Source: Halocatena halophila
GTDB taxonomy: Archaea > Halobacteriota > Halobacteria > Halobacteriales > Haloarculaceae
Reading direction: 5' to 3'
Assembly: GCA_027563145.1 (NCBI GenBank)
Contig: CP071306.1
Span: 1,860,001 to 1,924,000 of the forward strand
DNA length: 64,000 nt
A program made the translations under genes and the position numbers. Below, in pieces: positions 9,639 to 18,631 of the stretch; the first letter of the stretch is position 1; each line of letters begins with the position of its first letter. The notes beneath the pieces were generated by a model. That model saw nothing but the letters and a program-made list of their open reading frames with translations, was not told where the DNA came from and searched no databases.

Positions 9639-9675
9639 CAATATATTTTATATGATTATAGAATGAATATATTGT
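9639..9675 (+). promoter_or_regulatory. TATA-box promoter framed by a 9-bp inverted repeat
   Basis: AT-rich region between divergent genes. CAATATATT (9639-9647) and AATATATTG (9666-9674) are a perfect inverted repeat. Between them lies a TTTTATAT box (about 9647-9654) roughly 25 bp upstream of the ATG at 9676, the spacing expected for a leaderless haloarchaeal transcript. A dimeric regulator binding the repeat would block or recruit the transcription machinery. The regulator is not identified. Confidence 0.5.
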
Positions 9676-11109
9676 ATGGGCACGGAGAATCGGATTGCTC
9701 CCCGTGAGTCGTCTCACGCGATCGGCTTTCGATCCGTTACTCCCGAGCAGCTTGAGCGAACGCTCACGGTCGAAGGAACGATTCCATCGTGGCTCACCGG
9801 GACCTATGTCGTGAACGGCCCGGCGAAGTTCGAGACGAGAGAGCGCTCGCTCAGCCACTGGTTCGACGGCTTCGGGATGCTCCACCGATTTCGGTTCGAC
9901 GGCGACCGCGTGCACTATCGGCGTCGGTTCGTCGAGAGCGGTGCGTACACCCACGCACGCGACACGGAAACGCTGGGCTACCGGGAGTTCGCCACTGATC
10001 CCTCTGAGAGCTGTTTCGATCGTGCGGTCTCGCTGCTCGCGCCGCCGTCGGTGACCGACAACGCAAACGGACCACTCGCCCGCTATGGCGACCGATACGT
10101 TGTGACATCGGAGTCCCCAGGAGCGATCGAATTCGATCCGGAAACGCTCTCGACTGTCGGCCAAATCACGTTCGAGGACGATCTCGTCGGACAGGTTTCG
10201 TGTGCACATCCCCAGTACGATCCAATCGCCGACGAGACGATAACCTTCTTGACACGAATTGCTCGACAGAGCAGCTACACCGTGGTCCGGATAGCCGACG
10301 GAAAGCGAGAGCCGATCGCTTCGATCGCGGTCGATCGCCCCTGTTATATGCATAGCTTCGCGCTAACGCCGACGTACGTGGTGCTGGTGGAGTTTCCGTA
10401 CGCTATGAATCCGTTCACCTTTCGACTCAGCGACCGGCCGTTCATCGAGCAGTTCGACTGGCGACCGGAGCGAGGGACACGGCTGCTAGTGTTCGATCGC
10501 TCCTCTGGGCGGTTGCTCGCAAAGCCACGGATGGACGCCTTCTTCGCGCTTCACCACGTCAATGCGTTCGAGCGTCCGGGCGAGCTGTTGCTGGATCTGC
10601 TCACATATCCCACCCCCAAGATCGTCGAGGCGTTTTCGCTCGATTCGATCAGAAACGACCGGATGTCAATTCCGTCGGGCCGTCTCCGACGGGTTCGACT
10701 CACGATTGACGACTGGTTGGTCTCCTCGCGAACACTGGTTGCATCACCGCTCGAATGGCCACAGATTGTCGGGCACCGTCGTACTCACCCTTACCAGTTC
10801 GTCTACGGTGTTGGCAAAAGCGATCCGTCATCGTTCTACGACCGGCTGTTGAAGCTCGAAACGACCGGTCGAACGACCTGCTGGCACGAACCAGCCACAT
10901 ATCCCGGCGAACCGACGGTTGTTCCAGCACCAACTCCCGCGTCCGAAGACGATGGTGTGGTCCTCTCGCTCGTCCTCGATGGTACTGATGAGCGTTCGTT
11001 TGTGCTCGTCCTCGACGGAGAAACGTTCACCGAACTGGCACGCGTCCCGCTTGATCACCCGATTCCGTATCCGAGACACGGCCAGTACTACTCGACGGAC
11101 GAGTGCTGA
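9676..11109 (+). CDS. Carotenoid cleavage oxygenase (RPE65/CCO family)
   Basis: 477 aa. Non-haem iron dioxygenase family that cleaves carotenoid double bonds; in haloarchaea one plausible product is retinal for rhodopsins. All four iron-binding histidine positions are recognisable: H178 in 'SCAHPQYD', H226 in 'CYMHSFAL', H293/294 in 'FALHHVNAF' and H468 in 'PRHGQYYS'. 'GTYVVNGPAKFE' near the N terminus and 'HWFDGFGMLHRFRF' are typical first-blade motifs of the seven-bladed propeller. The gene is probably leaderless behind the promoter at 9639-9675. No rhodopsin or brp/blh gene is in the window, so cleavage position and substrate remain open. Confidence 0.88.
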   Translation: MGTENRIAPRESSHAIGFRSVTPEQLERTLTVEGTIPSWLTGTYVVNGPAKFETRERSLSHWFDGFGMLHRFRFDGDRVHYRRRFVESGAYTHARDTETLGYREFATDPSESCFDRAVSLLAPPSVTDNANGPLARYGDRYVVTSESPGAIEFDPETLSTVGQITFEDDLVGQVSCAHPQYDPIADETITFLTRIARQSSYTVVRIADGKREPIASIAVDRPCYMHSFALTPTYVVLVEFPYAMNPFTFRLSDRPFIEQFDWRPERGTRLLVFDRSSGRLLAKPRMDAFFALHHVNAFERPGELLLDLLTYPTPKIVEAFSLDSIRNDRMSIPSGRLRRVRLTIDDWLVSSRTLVASPLEWPQIVGHRRTHPYQFVYGVGKSDPSSFYDRLLKLETTGRTTCWHEPATYPGEPTVVPAPTPASEDDGVVLSLVLDGTDERSFVLVLDGETFTELARVPLDHPIPYPRHGQYYSTDEC

Positions 11110-11120
11110 TCGAGAATCGA

Positions 11121-11534
11121 TCACGAACAGGCTTCGCTCAGTGATTCGCGGTGGACCTCCTTGAAGATAGCATCGCCGCCACCGTCGACTTTGAGCTGTG
11201 TGCTGAACCATTTGAGATCCGCACTGTCAGTCTGTGGAACGGCATACACCGGCACGACCGCAACGTGGGTTCGTTGGTTCGTGGTCACCGGAAACCGCTT
11301 GAGTACGTCACCAGCGTCGCTGTCACACTCGGTGGAGGTGACGATCTGTACCTCGCCCGTCGTTGGTTGGTCATTGGTCCAGGCGATCGCAGCGTGGGTT
11401 TCGTTGATTCGCTCGGTAGTCACCTCCGGCTCGCTCACCCCCGAAAGGGCATCGATTCCAGTGGTGCCCAGCCACAGCACTGCGACGATCCCAATGGCGA
11501 TGAACGACCCAACCAACACACTTCTCCGTTCCAT
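11121..11534 (-). CDS. Membrane-anchored protein of unknown function
   Basis: 137 aa from the ATG at 11534 (MERRSVLVG). An ATG at 11555 would add seven residues, but the shorter form places one positively charged patch before the hydrophobic segment 'SFIAIGIVAVLWLGTTGIDAL'. The rest is a predicted extracytoplasmic domain with 'TTERINETHAAIAWTNDQPTTGEVQIVTSTECDS', resembling a fibronectin-like strand pattern, and a C-terminal cysteine. I do not recognise the family. It is convergent with the carotenoid oxygenase, whose stop lies 11 nt away. Confidence 0.62.
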   Translation of the reverse strand: MERRSVLVGSFIAIGIVAVLWLGTTGIDALSGVSEPEVTTERINETHAAIAWTNDQPTTGEVQIVTSTECDSDAGDVLKRFPVTTNQRTHVAVVPVYAVPQTDSADLKWFSTQLKVDGGGDAIFKEVHRESLSEACS

Positions 11535-11583
11535 ATCACACCAATGCCATCTCATTGCAAATTATTTGTGGGTAACTCGTCGG

Positions 11584-12195
11584 TCACCATTCGATTCGAT
11601 AGGCCTCGGCATCGATCGTTCGGCGTCCTTCGGTGTGGAATTCAAAGCTGTGTGTCACATCGAACGCGAGCGAGAACGCGTGTGTGATCGTGCCGCCGTG
11701 TTCACCAACAAATGCCGTGAGAAACTCCTTACTGCCAGCGTTGTGGATCGAGTACGAGACGGCTCCAATGTCGGCAGCAGTCCGCAAAAACGGGCGATCT
11801 GCGTGCACGTTCGTCTTCTGTGCGCCAAACGGGGGATTCATCACGACTGTGACGCCATCGCAGTCGATGGGTGGCGAGCTGACATCGCCCTGAATCCACT
11901 GCGGTGGGGATGTGAGCAACAATTGACGCTCGTTGCGCTGTGCGACGACCAGTGCGTCTCGATCGCGCTCGATACCGAGCACAGATCTCGCCCCTGCGAG
12001 GACCGTTCCGAGCGCGAGCACGCCGGTTCCACAGCCAAGATCGACGACCGGTCGATCGAGGTCGTCATAGAGCGTGGCGAGATGACAGAGATGGGCCGCG
12101 ACGTCGCCCGGCGTTCGATACTGTTCGAGCGACGCCGTCGGAGCGTCAAAACCCGCAAGCTGAGAAAGTTCCCGTTCGAGCTGCGACCGTCGCAT
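11584..12195 (-). CDS. METTL5-like N6-adenine methyltransferase (rRNA type)
   Basis: 203-aa class I SAM-dependent methyltransferase. Motif I reads 'VVDLGCGTGVLALG' (residues 50-63), the acidic end of strand 2 is 'GIERD', and motif IV is N120-P-P-F123 ('MNPPFGAQKTNVHADRPFL'). That extended motif is typical of METTL5 and its archaeal relatives, which methylate adenosine in rRNA. The N terminus 'LSQLAGFDAPTASLEQYRTPGDVAA' also fits the group. The neighbour upstream is dph2 on the same strand, a gene pair often seen in haloarchaea. The RNA target is inferred from the family only. Confidence 0.83.
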   Translation of the reverse strand: MRRSQLERELSQLAGFDAPTASLEQYRTPGDVAAHLCHLATLYDDLDRPVVDLGCGTGVLALGTVLAGARSVLGIERDRDALVVAQRNERQLLLTSPPQWIQGDVSSPPIDCDGVTVVMNPPFGAQKTNVHADRPFLRTAADIGAVSYSIHNAGSKEFLTAFVGEHGGTITHAFSLAFDVTHSFEFHTEGRRTIDAEAYRIEW

Positions 12196-12232
12196 GGATC
12201 GCCTACGCGTGGTATGCAGAAAACGCCGGCGG

Positions 12233-13279
12233 TCACCACGTTCCGTGGAACGTATCGAACGAGAGCGACTCTAACGGCTCGTTGCCGACGGCGATCTCGT
12301 ACTCGCCGGGTGTGAGCATCGGTTTGTGGAACCGTGGGCCATCATCAGTGGTGATCCGCGGACAGCCGGTGTTCACGAACGCGTCCATATCGAAGTTCCG
12401 GAGTCGATCGGGTGTCACCTCGTCCATGGTGATCAGATACGCGTTATCGTTGTTCTCGACGATATCGGTCGCCACATCCCAGCGTCCCTGGCCAATTTTC
12501 GTACAGAAGATCACACCCCAGCGCTCTGCGTCCATTGCCCGGTGGACCGCACCGAAACGCTGTTTCATGAACTGCTCGGTGTCGGCAATGGTGACCACGT
12601 TGTTCACCGGATCAGCTATTACGACGCGTTTGTCAGGATGCTCCATGGCGAGCCCCAGCGGGTGGAACTTGCCGCCCCCAACGTAGAGAATCTGCTCGGC
12701 GTCGATGTCGGCACTGGCGTAGTTACAGCCCAACACTTGCCCCTCGTGAGTGAGTCGCTCGTCACCACGTCGGGTATGGACGGTGTAGCCCTGTGTTTCG
12801 AGCCACGAGCGCATGTCATCGAACAGATTCATGTGCTGGGCGGTCGTTACTAGCCCCACATCCGTTTCGGGCAGCTCGTCGATCGCCTCTGTCATGATCG
12901 GCTCGACATCGACGTTGGAAAAGAGCGGCACGTAGATGATCTTCTCCGATTCTTTCATCGGCGAATGACCAAAGTGGACGAACACGTCCGTGCGACGCAT
13001 TAGATACGTGTCGAGATCGCACGCACCGTAACAGGGCTGCCCAGAGATCATCACCGTAACGTCATCATCGAGCAACGTCCGAAGATCGTCGGCAACGGCC
13101 GGCCCACGCCGTTTCAACCCTTCAGGAAACTGCAATCCGACGGTTGCTGCCTCGCGTTCTTCGACCGCGCTGACGATCCGGTCGAGTTCGTAATCCCATT
13201 CGCGGTCGTGTTTCAACGAGAGGCCCGTTCGCGTGAGGTCGCCCTCGGTCGGATTCGATTCTGGCGATCCATGACTCAT
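12233..13279 (-). CDS. dph2: 2-(3-amino-3-carboxypropyl)histidine synthase (diphthamide step 1)
   Basis: 348-aa radical-SAM-like Dph2 enzyme. It transfers the 3-amino-3-carboxypropyl group of SAM to the conserved histidine of elongation factor 2. Three separated cysteines that would hold the 4Fe-4S cluster are visible in 'GQPCYGACDLDT', 'VLGCNYAS' and 'NTGCPRIT'. 'VQFGHSP'-like text appears as 'VHFGHSPM'. An open frame continues upstream to 13525 but is Arg-rich shadow coding, so I start at the ATG at 13279 (MSHGSPES), just downstream of the next gene. This is a core archaeal gene. Confidence 0.92.
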   Translation of the reverse strand: MSHGSPESNPTEGDLTRTGLSLKHDREWDYELDRIVSAVEEREAATVGLQFPEGLKRRGPAVADDLRTLLDDDVTVMISGQPCYGACDLDTYLMRRTDVFVHFGHSPMKESEKIIYVPLFSNVDVEPIMTEAIDELPETDVGLVTTAQHMNLFDDMRSWLETQGYTVHTRRGDERLTHEGQVLGCNYASADIDAEQILYVGGGKFHPLGLAMEHPDKRVVIADPVNNVVTIADTEQFMKQRFGAVHRAMDAERWGVIFCTKIGQGRWDVATDIVENNDNAYLITMDEVTPDRLRNFDMDAFVNTGCPRITTDDGPRFHKPMLTPGEYEIAVGNEPLESLSFDTFHGTW

Positions 13280-13320
13280 TGTCAAATGGAGTGGATCGGG
13301 GCGGATAACCGGTGTGGTTC

Positions 13321-15933
13321 CTACTCGAGCGGTTCGACGACACCGCTTTCCCCGTCGATTCGTACACAGTCGCCGGTTTCGAGTCGGTCTGGCGCGTCGG
13401 CGACGGATGCCACTGCCGGCAGGCCATATTCTCGTGCGACCAGCGCGCCGTGACTGAGCTGGCCACCAACCGCCATCACCAGCCCGCTCGCGTTCACGAA
13501 CAGCGGCGTCCAGCCCGGACCACACGCTGGTGCGACGAGAATTTCACCCGGTTTGATCGTCTCCGCGCTGGGATCGGTGATCACCCGGACACGCCCCTCA
13601 ACGACACCATCGGAGACGCCCACGCCAACCAGCGCATCATCAGGAACGTCGTCGCGCTCGATTGCTCCCATGATCGTTTCGCCATCACTGAGTATTACGG
13701 GCGGTGGTGTTAGCTGTTTGTGGCGATCGAACGCCCGCCGTCGGTCACTGATTGGCGCGTCAATTGGCGTGCCCGCGAGTGCCGTCCGCAGTTCGTCAGG
13801 GTGCAAAAACCAGACATCGTCCGGGTTCTCGAGCGTGCCGTCTCGTGTGAGTCGTTCGCCGGCCTCTGCGAACGTGTCGTGAGCCACGTCTAAAAGCCGT
13901 GCGACGCCGTGTTTTGGGAGCTCTCGCGTCTGGATTGCACCGCGATACGTGTTGATTGCACGAGCCAGCAGCCACCGCCGGATGGGGCCACCGGTTCGTG
14001 CTTCGAGCAGCGTCTGGGAACGTTCGGCCGCTTTCTGGAGCGCTTCAATCCGTTGGTCATGCTCCTGTTCCTCGTCGATTCGCGCGCGAATCGTCGCCAG
14101 CAACGGCTCCGGATCGTCCTTCCATCGTGGATTGCTGATGTCGAATTCGCCGGTTGCACGGTGGCCATACTCCTCGAGAATCGACTCGAACGCCTCGAGA
14201 AACGCTGGTCCCCCTGGTTTCGTCTCGAGTTCGTCTAGCGTGGCGCCGCGTTCGAGTGCATCGGCCAGTTCTGGGTGCTCGGCGGCGATCGTGGCACAGG
14301 CCTCTAGCTCGCCCGTGAGCGTGGTGATCAACTCTTCCGGAAACCCACGACCGACGGCGTTCACCGCCGCGCTGGTTTCGGGATCATCTCCGAACCGATA
14401 GTTGAGCCACTGATCGACTGCGATGGCGGCGTAGAGCGCGCCGACCGGGGGATAGTCGAAGGCCGTTTCGCTGTCCCCCAGCACGGCAGAAACACGCTCA
14501 TCGATCGATTCGTGCGCCGTCATCTGACGGGCCAGCTCAGCACCCCATTCGTTCCACCGTGCGTGTTCGTCGGCCGGCGGCCTGGTCCCTCCTATGAGCG
14601 CACCGACAAAATCGCCAAAGAGCGAGCCCCACATCGGAACGAACGCCGTTGCGAGCTCCACTAGCTGCCCGAGCGACTCGCGTGACAACCGACTGTTTGG
14701 GCGGTCGGTTCTCGTTCGAAGATCCGACAGCGCGGCACCGATCGAGCCGTTGATCGACCCGAACATGCGTTCGATCAGCAGCCATCCACCTGGCATCGAC
14801 AGCATCGCGGTAACGTCGATGTACAGCCGTCCACCGGCTTTTACGAGCAACTGATCTGCATCCGCACTCACCATCGAGCGAGCGGTTTCGATCCAGAACG
14901 CAGACGCGAGCGGTGGCATGGCGTTTGCGTACGCCTGTCCGTGGCCGACGCTGATGTAGACGTGTCGTTGGTCGTCATCCGGCTGGGGCGAGGGCCGGGG
15001 AAACAGCGTGGTGATCGGTCTGGCCTGGAGGATGATCGGCGTGCCCTCGACGATCGCCCATTCGATGTCCTGAGACATTCCCAACGCCGCTTCAATTTGC
15101 TTGCTCACTCCGACGAGCTTGTCGATCTCAGAGGCCGAAAGGATCGGTTCGTCGCCCACGGCAGCATACTCCACGATGGTATCCGCTCTCAGATCATACC
15201 GGAGTTCGTCTGTCGATTCGGTGCCAGCAACGACGCCAGTTCCGAGCCCGCGTGTGGCCTCAATCACGGCCGTCGAGCGCGAACCACTCTGTGGATCGGC
15301 CGTGAACAGCACCCCCGCGCTTTCTGGATGCACCTGTTGTTGTATGAGTACGGCCATAGCAATCTCGTCATGATCGATATTCTGTTCGAGTCTGTAGCTG
15401 ACCGCACGCTCTGTGAACAGACTCGCCAGACAGTCTCGAATCCGGTCGATCACGTCGGCCCGTTCTACGTCGAGATAGGTCTCGTACTGGCCGGCGAACG
15501 ACTGTCCAGGCTGGTCTTCGGCAGTTCCACTCGATCTGACGGCGTACGTTTCGCCTGGAACGGCCGAGAGCGCGTCATCGATTTCGGATCGGAGGCTCTC
15601 GGGGAGCGACTGCTCGCGAATCCGTTCTCGACATTGTTCGGCGTGTGCTGCGATCGACTGCGTTTCGTCGGGGTCGCAGCTATCGAGCCGATCGATTTCC
15701 TCGATGAGGAGCTCACGAAGCGACTCAGTGTACCAGCGTGTCGTCACACAGATTGCTGGCGGAACGAAAATCCCAGCATCGAGCAACCGTGAAAGTGTCG
15801 CTGCCTTTCCGCCGACGGCCGCCGTTGGCAGGCGACCGGCTGGCGCGTTGGCGAGTGAAACGACGTACGGGTTCGAACCGCCGGTGTCGGACGACACAGA
15901 TGCTGTTAGTACTCTGTCGAAGGCTATCATCAT
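13321..15933 (-). CDS. PEP-utilising phosphotransferase, rifampin-phosphotransferase-like
   Basis: 870 aa with three parts. An N-terminal PEP/pyruvate-binding ATP-grasp domain ends around residue 310 ('GGKAATLSRLLDAGI', 'AVRSSGTAEDQPGQSFAGQYET', 'GVLFTADPQSG', 'IILQARPITTLFP'). A long helical middle region (about 340-760) is unlike PEP synthase. The C-terminal swivelling domain has catalytic H828 in 'GQLSHGALVAREYGLPAV'. This order and length match rifampin phosphotransferase, where the middle region binds the antibiotic. True PEP synthase instead has a C-terminal TIM barrel, which is absent here. The substrate in archaea is unknown. It lies between dph2 and an MFS transporter on the same strand, 16 nt downstream of the latter. 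Confidence 0.82.
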   Translation of the reverse strand: MMIAFDRVLTASVSSDTGGSNPYVVSLANAPAGRLPTAAVGGKAATLSRLLDAGIFVPPAICVTTRWYTESLRELLIEEIDRLDSCDPDETQSIAAHAEQCRERIREQSLPESLRSEIDDALSAVPGETYAVRSSGTAEDQPGQSFAGQYETYLDVERADVIDRIRDCLASLFTERAVSYRLEQNIDHDEIAMAVLIQQQVHPESAGVLFTADPQSGSRSTAVIEATRGLGTGVVAGTESTDELRYDLRADTIVEYAAVGDEPILSASEIDKLVGVSKQIEAALGMSQDIEWAIVEGTPIILQARPITTLFPRPSPQPDDDQRHVYISVGHGQAYANAMPPLASAFWIETARSMVSADADQLLVKAGGRLYIDVTAMLSMPGGWLLIERMFGSINGSIGAALSDLRTRTDRPNSRLSRESLGQLVELATAFVPMWGSLFGDFVGALIGGTRPPADEHARWNEWGAELARQMTAHESIDERVSAVLGDSETAFDYPPVGALYAAIAVDQWLNYRFGDDPETSAAVNAVGRGFPEELITTLTGELEACATIAAEHPELADALERGATLDELETKPGGPAFLEAFESILEEYGHRATGEFDISNPRWKDDPEPLLATIRARIDEEQEHDQRIEALQKAAERSQTLLEARTGGPIRRWLLARAINTYRGAIQTRELPKHGVARLLDVAHDTFAEAGERLTRDGTLENPDDVWFLHPDELRTALAGTPIDAPISDRRRAFDRHKQLTPPPVILSDGETIMGAIERDDVPDDALVGVGVSDGVVEGRVRVITDPSAETIKPGEILVAPACGPGWTPLFVNASGLVMAVGGQLSHGALVAREYGLPAVASVADAPDRLETGDCVRIDGESGVVEPLE

Positions 15934-15949
15934 TGGGGGTCCCTCTCAG

Positions 15950-17146
15950 TCAGTGTGTCTCGGTTTCAGTTGAGAGATCATTCCTGACCGGACTGGTTGT
16001 CTGCCAGAGCAGCCCACAGATCACTGTGGCCGTGAGACCAGCCACCGAGAGCGCATTGATGACGCCGACTCGATCGACCAGCAGGCCCCCGCCAACGTTT
16101 GCGGTGCTTGCTGCGATCGAGAACACCATCGACGCGCCCGAAAGGATCGTCGCCCGCCCAACATCGCCGATTCGATCGTTGAGATACTGATTCTGCAGCG
16201 GTGTGAGCAGCGTTCTGAGCGATCGGCTCAGAAATAACACGCCTACGATCGCAACTGGTGTGACAGCGGGAAGGAGGTAGATCCCTCCGATTACCGGCAT
16301 CACTAGCCAGAAGACGCCATGGATTCCAAAACGGCGCTGGAACCAGTCAGTCCCACCGGCAACGACCGCCGAAACGAGCTTGAATCCCGCATACAGCAGT
16401 CCCATCTGCGCCACTGGCACGCCAACCGCGAGCGCAGCAGGCTGTTCGAACGTTCTGGTCATCGAGGCGAGCGCATAGATCACTGCGGCGTACACCACAA
16501 ACCACCGGATTGTGGATCGACCGAGTTGCATTCGAAGGATCGACATCGCCCGCTCGACGGTGAACGGCGTGGAATCAGCGGCTCTCCCCCCGGGTTCGGG
16601 GAGAGACAGCAATACTGGGATTCCGGCCCCTACCAGGAGAGCGTTCGCGAGAAACGGAACGAGCCAGTCGATTGCGGCAAGATAGCCGCTCAGGGCGGCC
16701 GTCAGGGCCGAGGTTCCGAGCATCAATGCGCGTGCGCGTCCCGCAATCGCACCGAATCGATCGGTCGCGTCTTTGCGAGCGAGCAACTCGTACAACAACG
16801 CATCACTCGTCCCCGAGGCCATCGTCCAGCCGATTGCCCAGACGAACTGCAACGCCATGTAGCCAATTGGTGTCTCGATCCAGACGTACGACAACAGCGC
16901 CGCCACAGAGAGGAGTTTGCCACAGATCAACGAGTTTCGGCGACCGAGCCGATCCCCAACGTAGCCCGTCGGAATCTCAGCTCCCACCATTCCGATGGTG
17001 AACGCAGCCTGTATCATCCCGAGTGCAAGTCCACCGAACCCCCGAACTTCTAGTAAATACACCGTTCCCACGGGAAGGTAGAATCCGAACGACCGAGTAA
17101 CACTGTACAGATAGTACTGACCAATCGAAGTCCGCCGGGATAGCAC
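15950..17146 (-). CDS. MFS transporter
   Basis: 398-aa polytopic protein with about 12 hydrophobic segments. The loop-2 motif 'GDRLGRRNSLI' after the second helix ('PTGYVGDRLGRRNS') is the classical MFS signature and predicts a proton-coupled carrier. The start is GTG at 17146. It is the first gene of a probable two-gene unit with the PEP-utilising enzyme, 16 nt downstream. Drug or metabolite efflux is the usual role of this subfamily. A role in siderophore export is conceivable because the siderophore operon lies 7.5 kb away, but nothing in the sequence proves it. Confidence 0.85.
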   Translation of the reverse strand: MLSRRTSIGQYYLYSVTRSFGFYLPVGTVYLLEVRGFGGLALGMIQAAFTIGMVGAEIPTGYVGDRLGRRNSLICGKLLSVAALLSYVWIETPIGYMALQFVWAIGWTMASGTSDALLYELLARKDATDRFGAIAGRARALMLGTSALTAALSGYLAAIDWLVPFLANALLVGAGIPVLLSLPEPGGRAADSTPFTVERAMSILRMQLGRSTIRWFVVYAAVIYALASMTRTFEQPAALAVGVPVAQMGLLYAGFKLVSAVVAGGTDWFQRRFGIHGVFWLVMPVIGGIYLLPAVTPVAIVGVLFLSRSLRTLLTPLQNQYLNDRIGDVGRATILSGASMVFSIAASTANVGGGLLVDRVGVINALSVAGLTATVICGLLWQTTSPVRNDLSTETETH

Positions 17147-17455
17147 TACTTCATTCTAATACATCCAAAAACAAATATTATTCCTGAATTGAATTCCTGT
17201 ATGATATTAGGTATATACGAACACCACGAGCAATCTGACGGTACAGCAAAATGATTGTGTAATAAAACTGGGAAAGCGAACCAGATATCATCAAATCCTC
17301 CCGTTATCGGCCATGATTCAGGGATAAATAATTAATAGCAAATATTGGTTTCATCCGACATGGTATCTATCAGCACACAATTCGTTGTATCACAAACGTT
17401 CATTGTAGATATGTCAGTGAAAAGGTTAATCTCGGGGTAGCACATTATCCTGCCA
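17147..17455. promoter_or_regulatory. AT-rich divergent intergenic region with a short direct repeat
   Basis: 309 bp between the divergent MFS and glycosyltransferase genes, clearly richer in A+T than the flanks. It contains no convincing open frame. ATTCCTG occurs twice 13 bp apart (17180-17186 and 17193-17199), with a GAATTC palindrome at the second copy. This lies about 35-50 bp upstream of the MFS start, a plausible operator position. A possible TATA element for the rightward gene lies in the AT-rich stretch near 17430. Confidence 0.4.
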
Positions 17456-18583
17456 ATGGTCGTAGGAGAATCATTTCATTTTATCACATCAATCCTCCTG
17501 TGGGGTATCGTGCTTCTCTCGCTTGGCCTGGTGGGATACTGGTTGTATCTATTGGTTGTTGTGGGCCGTCGGACGGAGTCACGACCGATCGAACACGAGC
17601 CCGAAGCCGTTCAGGTTCGAATTTTGACGATCGACAGCGAGTCGGTCGTTCAGGAGGCAGTAAACGCGATTCCGGAGTCGGTGACCGACCGGCACGTCAT
17701 CGCCGAAGCCCCGCTGTCGATCGACGGCGCTACTGTTCACGTCGTCCCGGATTCGTTCGACTGTGATGCCATTCGGAAGGGACGCGCGCTCGAGTGGGCA
17801 CGTCGAAACGTGCCATGTTCGAGAGAGTTCGTCCTCTATCTCGACGAGGATACGGATATGAGCACGTTCACGGGCTTACCGGACGCGGATGTCATTCAGT
17901 TTCGCGAACGGCCCTGGCGCACAGGATCGCTGTTGTGTTATCTTGCGGAACTGTATCGAATGGGTGCGCAGCTCGAACAGCGCGCGTTTCCGTCGCTTGC
18001 GGTGCCGCTGTACGCCTGGGGTGGCGGGATTGCCATTCGGCAATCGATCGAGGATCGCGTGACCTGGGATCGACCGTCAATCATCGAGGATACCACGTTC
18101 GTCTGGGATGCGGCTGGGGCGATCGACGATCTGGAGTTTGCGGTTGCGTCGGATCAGTTCCGAACGCAGGCCCCGCCGACGATCCGCGCGCTGATCGGAC
18201 AGCGTCGGCGCTGGTTTGCCGGCTCCTGGCAGAACGCAGGCCAGCTTTCTGCTGGCTATCGTGCGATCACCACCTTCCGAAATTTGGCGTGGGCCGTCTC
18301 CGCAATCGTTCCGCTGATCATGCTCTTGCCGACGGTTGCACCGGATACGGTCATCTTTGGTACCGTCTTCGAAGAACTCTCGGTCCTGATCGTCGTGGCA
18401 CTCATGGTGTGGATACTTCTTGGCGTTCGCTATCACGACGAGTCAATTCCAATTGCAGTGCTGTCTGTCGTGTTGTTGCCGCTGGTGAGCGTTCTTCACT
18501 CGGTCGGTGCGTTTGTTGGGCTGTTGGTACCACCGCGGACCTTTTCGGTAACCGAAAAGGTCGATCCACCAGCCCAGCAGTGA
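17456..18583 (+). CDS. Membrane-bound family 2 glycosyltransferase
   Basis: 375-aa processive-type GT-A enzyme. An N-terminal transmembrane helix (residues 12-36) is followed by a cytoplasmic catalytic domain with D130-E-D132 (nucleotide-sugar/metal site), 'WGGGIAIR' at 188-195, E211-D212 (catalytic base region) and Q249-R-R-R-W253, the QxxRW-type acceptor motif. At least two more C-terminal membrane segments follow. The short variant resembles the egghead-like GT2 group. The acceptor may be a glycolipid or surface glycan. No other glycosylation genes are adjacent. Cytoplasmic membrane. Confidence 0.85.
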   Translation: MVVGESFHFITSILLWGIVLLSLGLVGYWLYLLVVVGRRTESRPIEHEPEAVQVRILTIDSESVVQEAVNAIPESVTDRHVIAEAPLSIDGATVHVVPDSFDCDAIRKGRALEWARRNVPCSREFVLYLDEDTDMSTFTGLPDADVIQFRERPWRTGSLLCYLAELYRMGAQLEQRAFPSLAVPLYAWGGGIAIRQSIEDRVTWDRPSIIEDTTFVWDAAGAIDDLEFAVASDQFRTQAPPTIRALIGQRRRWFAGSWQNAGQLSAGYRAITTFRNLAWAVSAIVPLIMLLPTVAPDTVIFGTVFEELSVLIVVALMVWILLGVRYHDESIPIAVLSVVLLPLVSVLHSVGAFVGLLVPPRTFSVTEKVDPPAQQ

Positions 18584-18631
18584 GCTCCTCGTTTCGGTAT
18601 CCCTAAACGCTCGGCTCTCGAACGTGATGGC

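Noticed and set aside
11161..12315. 384-codon plus-strand frame opposite the membrane protein and methyltransferase
   Set aside because: Arg/Ser/Val-rich with no motif; the minus-strand genes have clear family signatures.
14941..15792. 283-codon plus-strand frame inside the PEP-utilising enzyme
   Set aside because: Antisense shadow without recognisable domain features.
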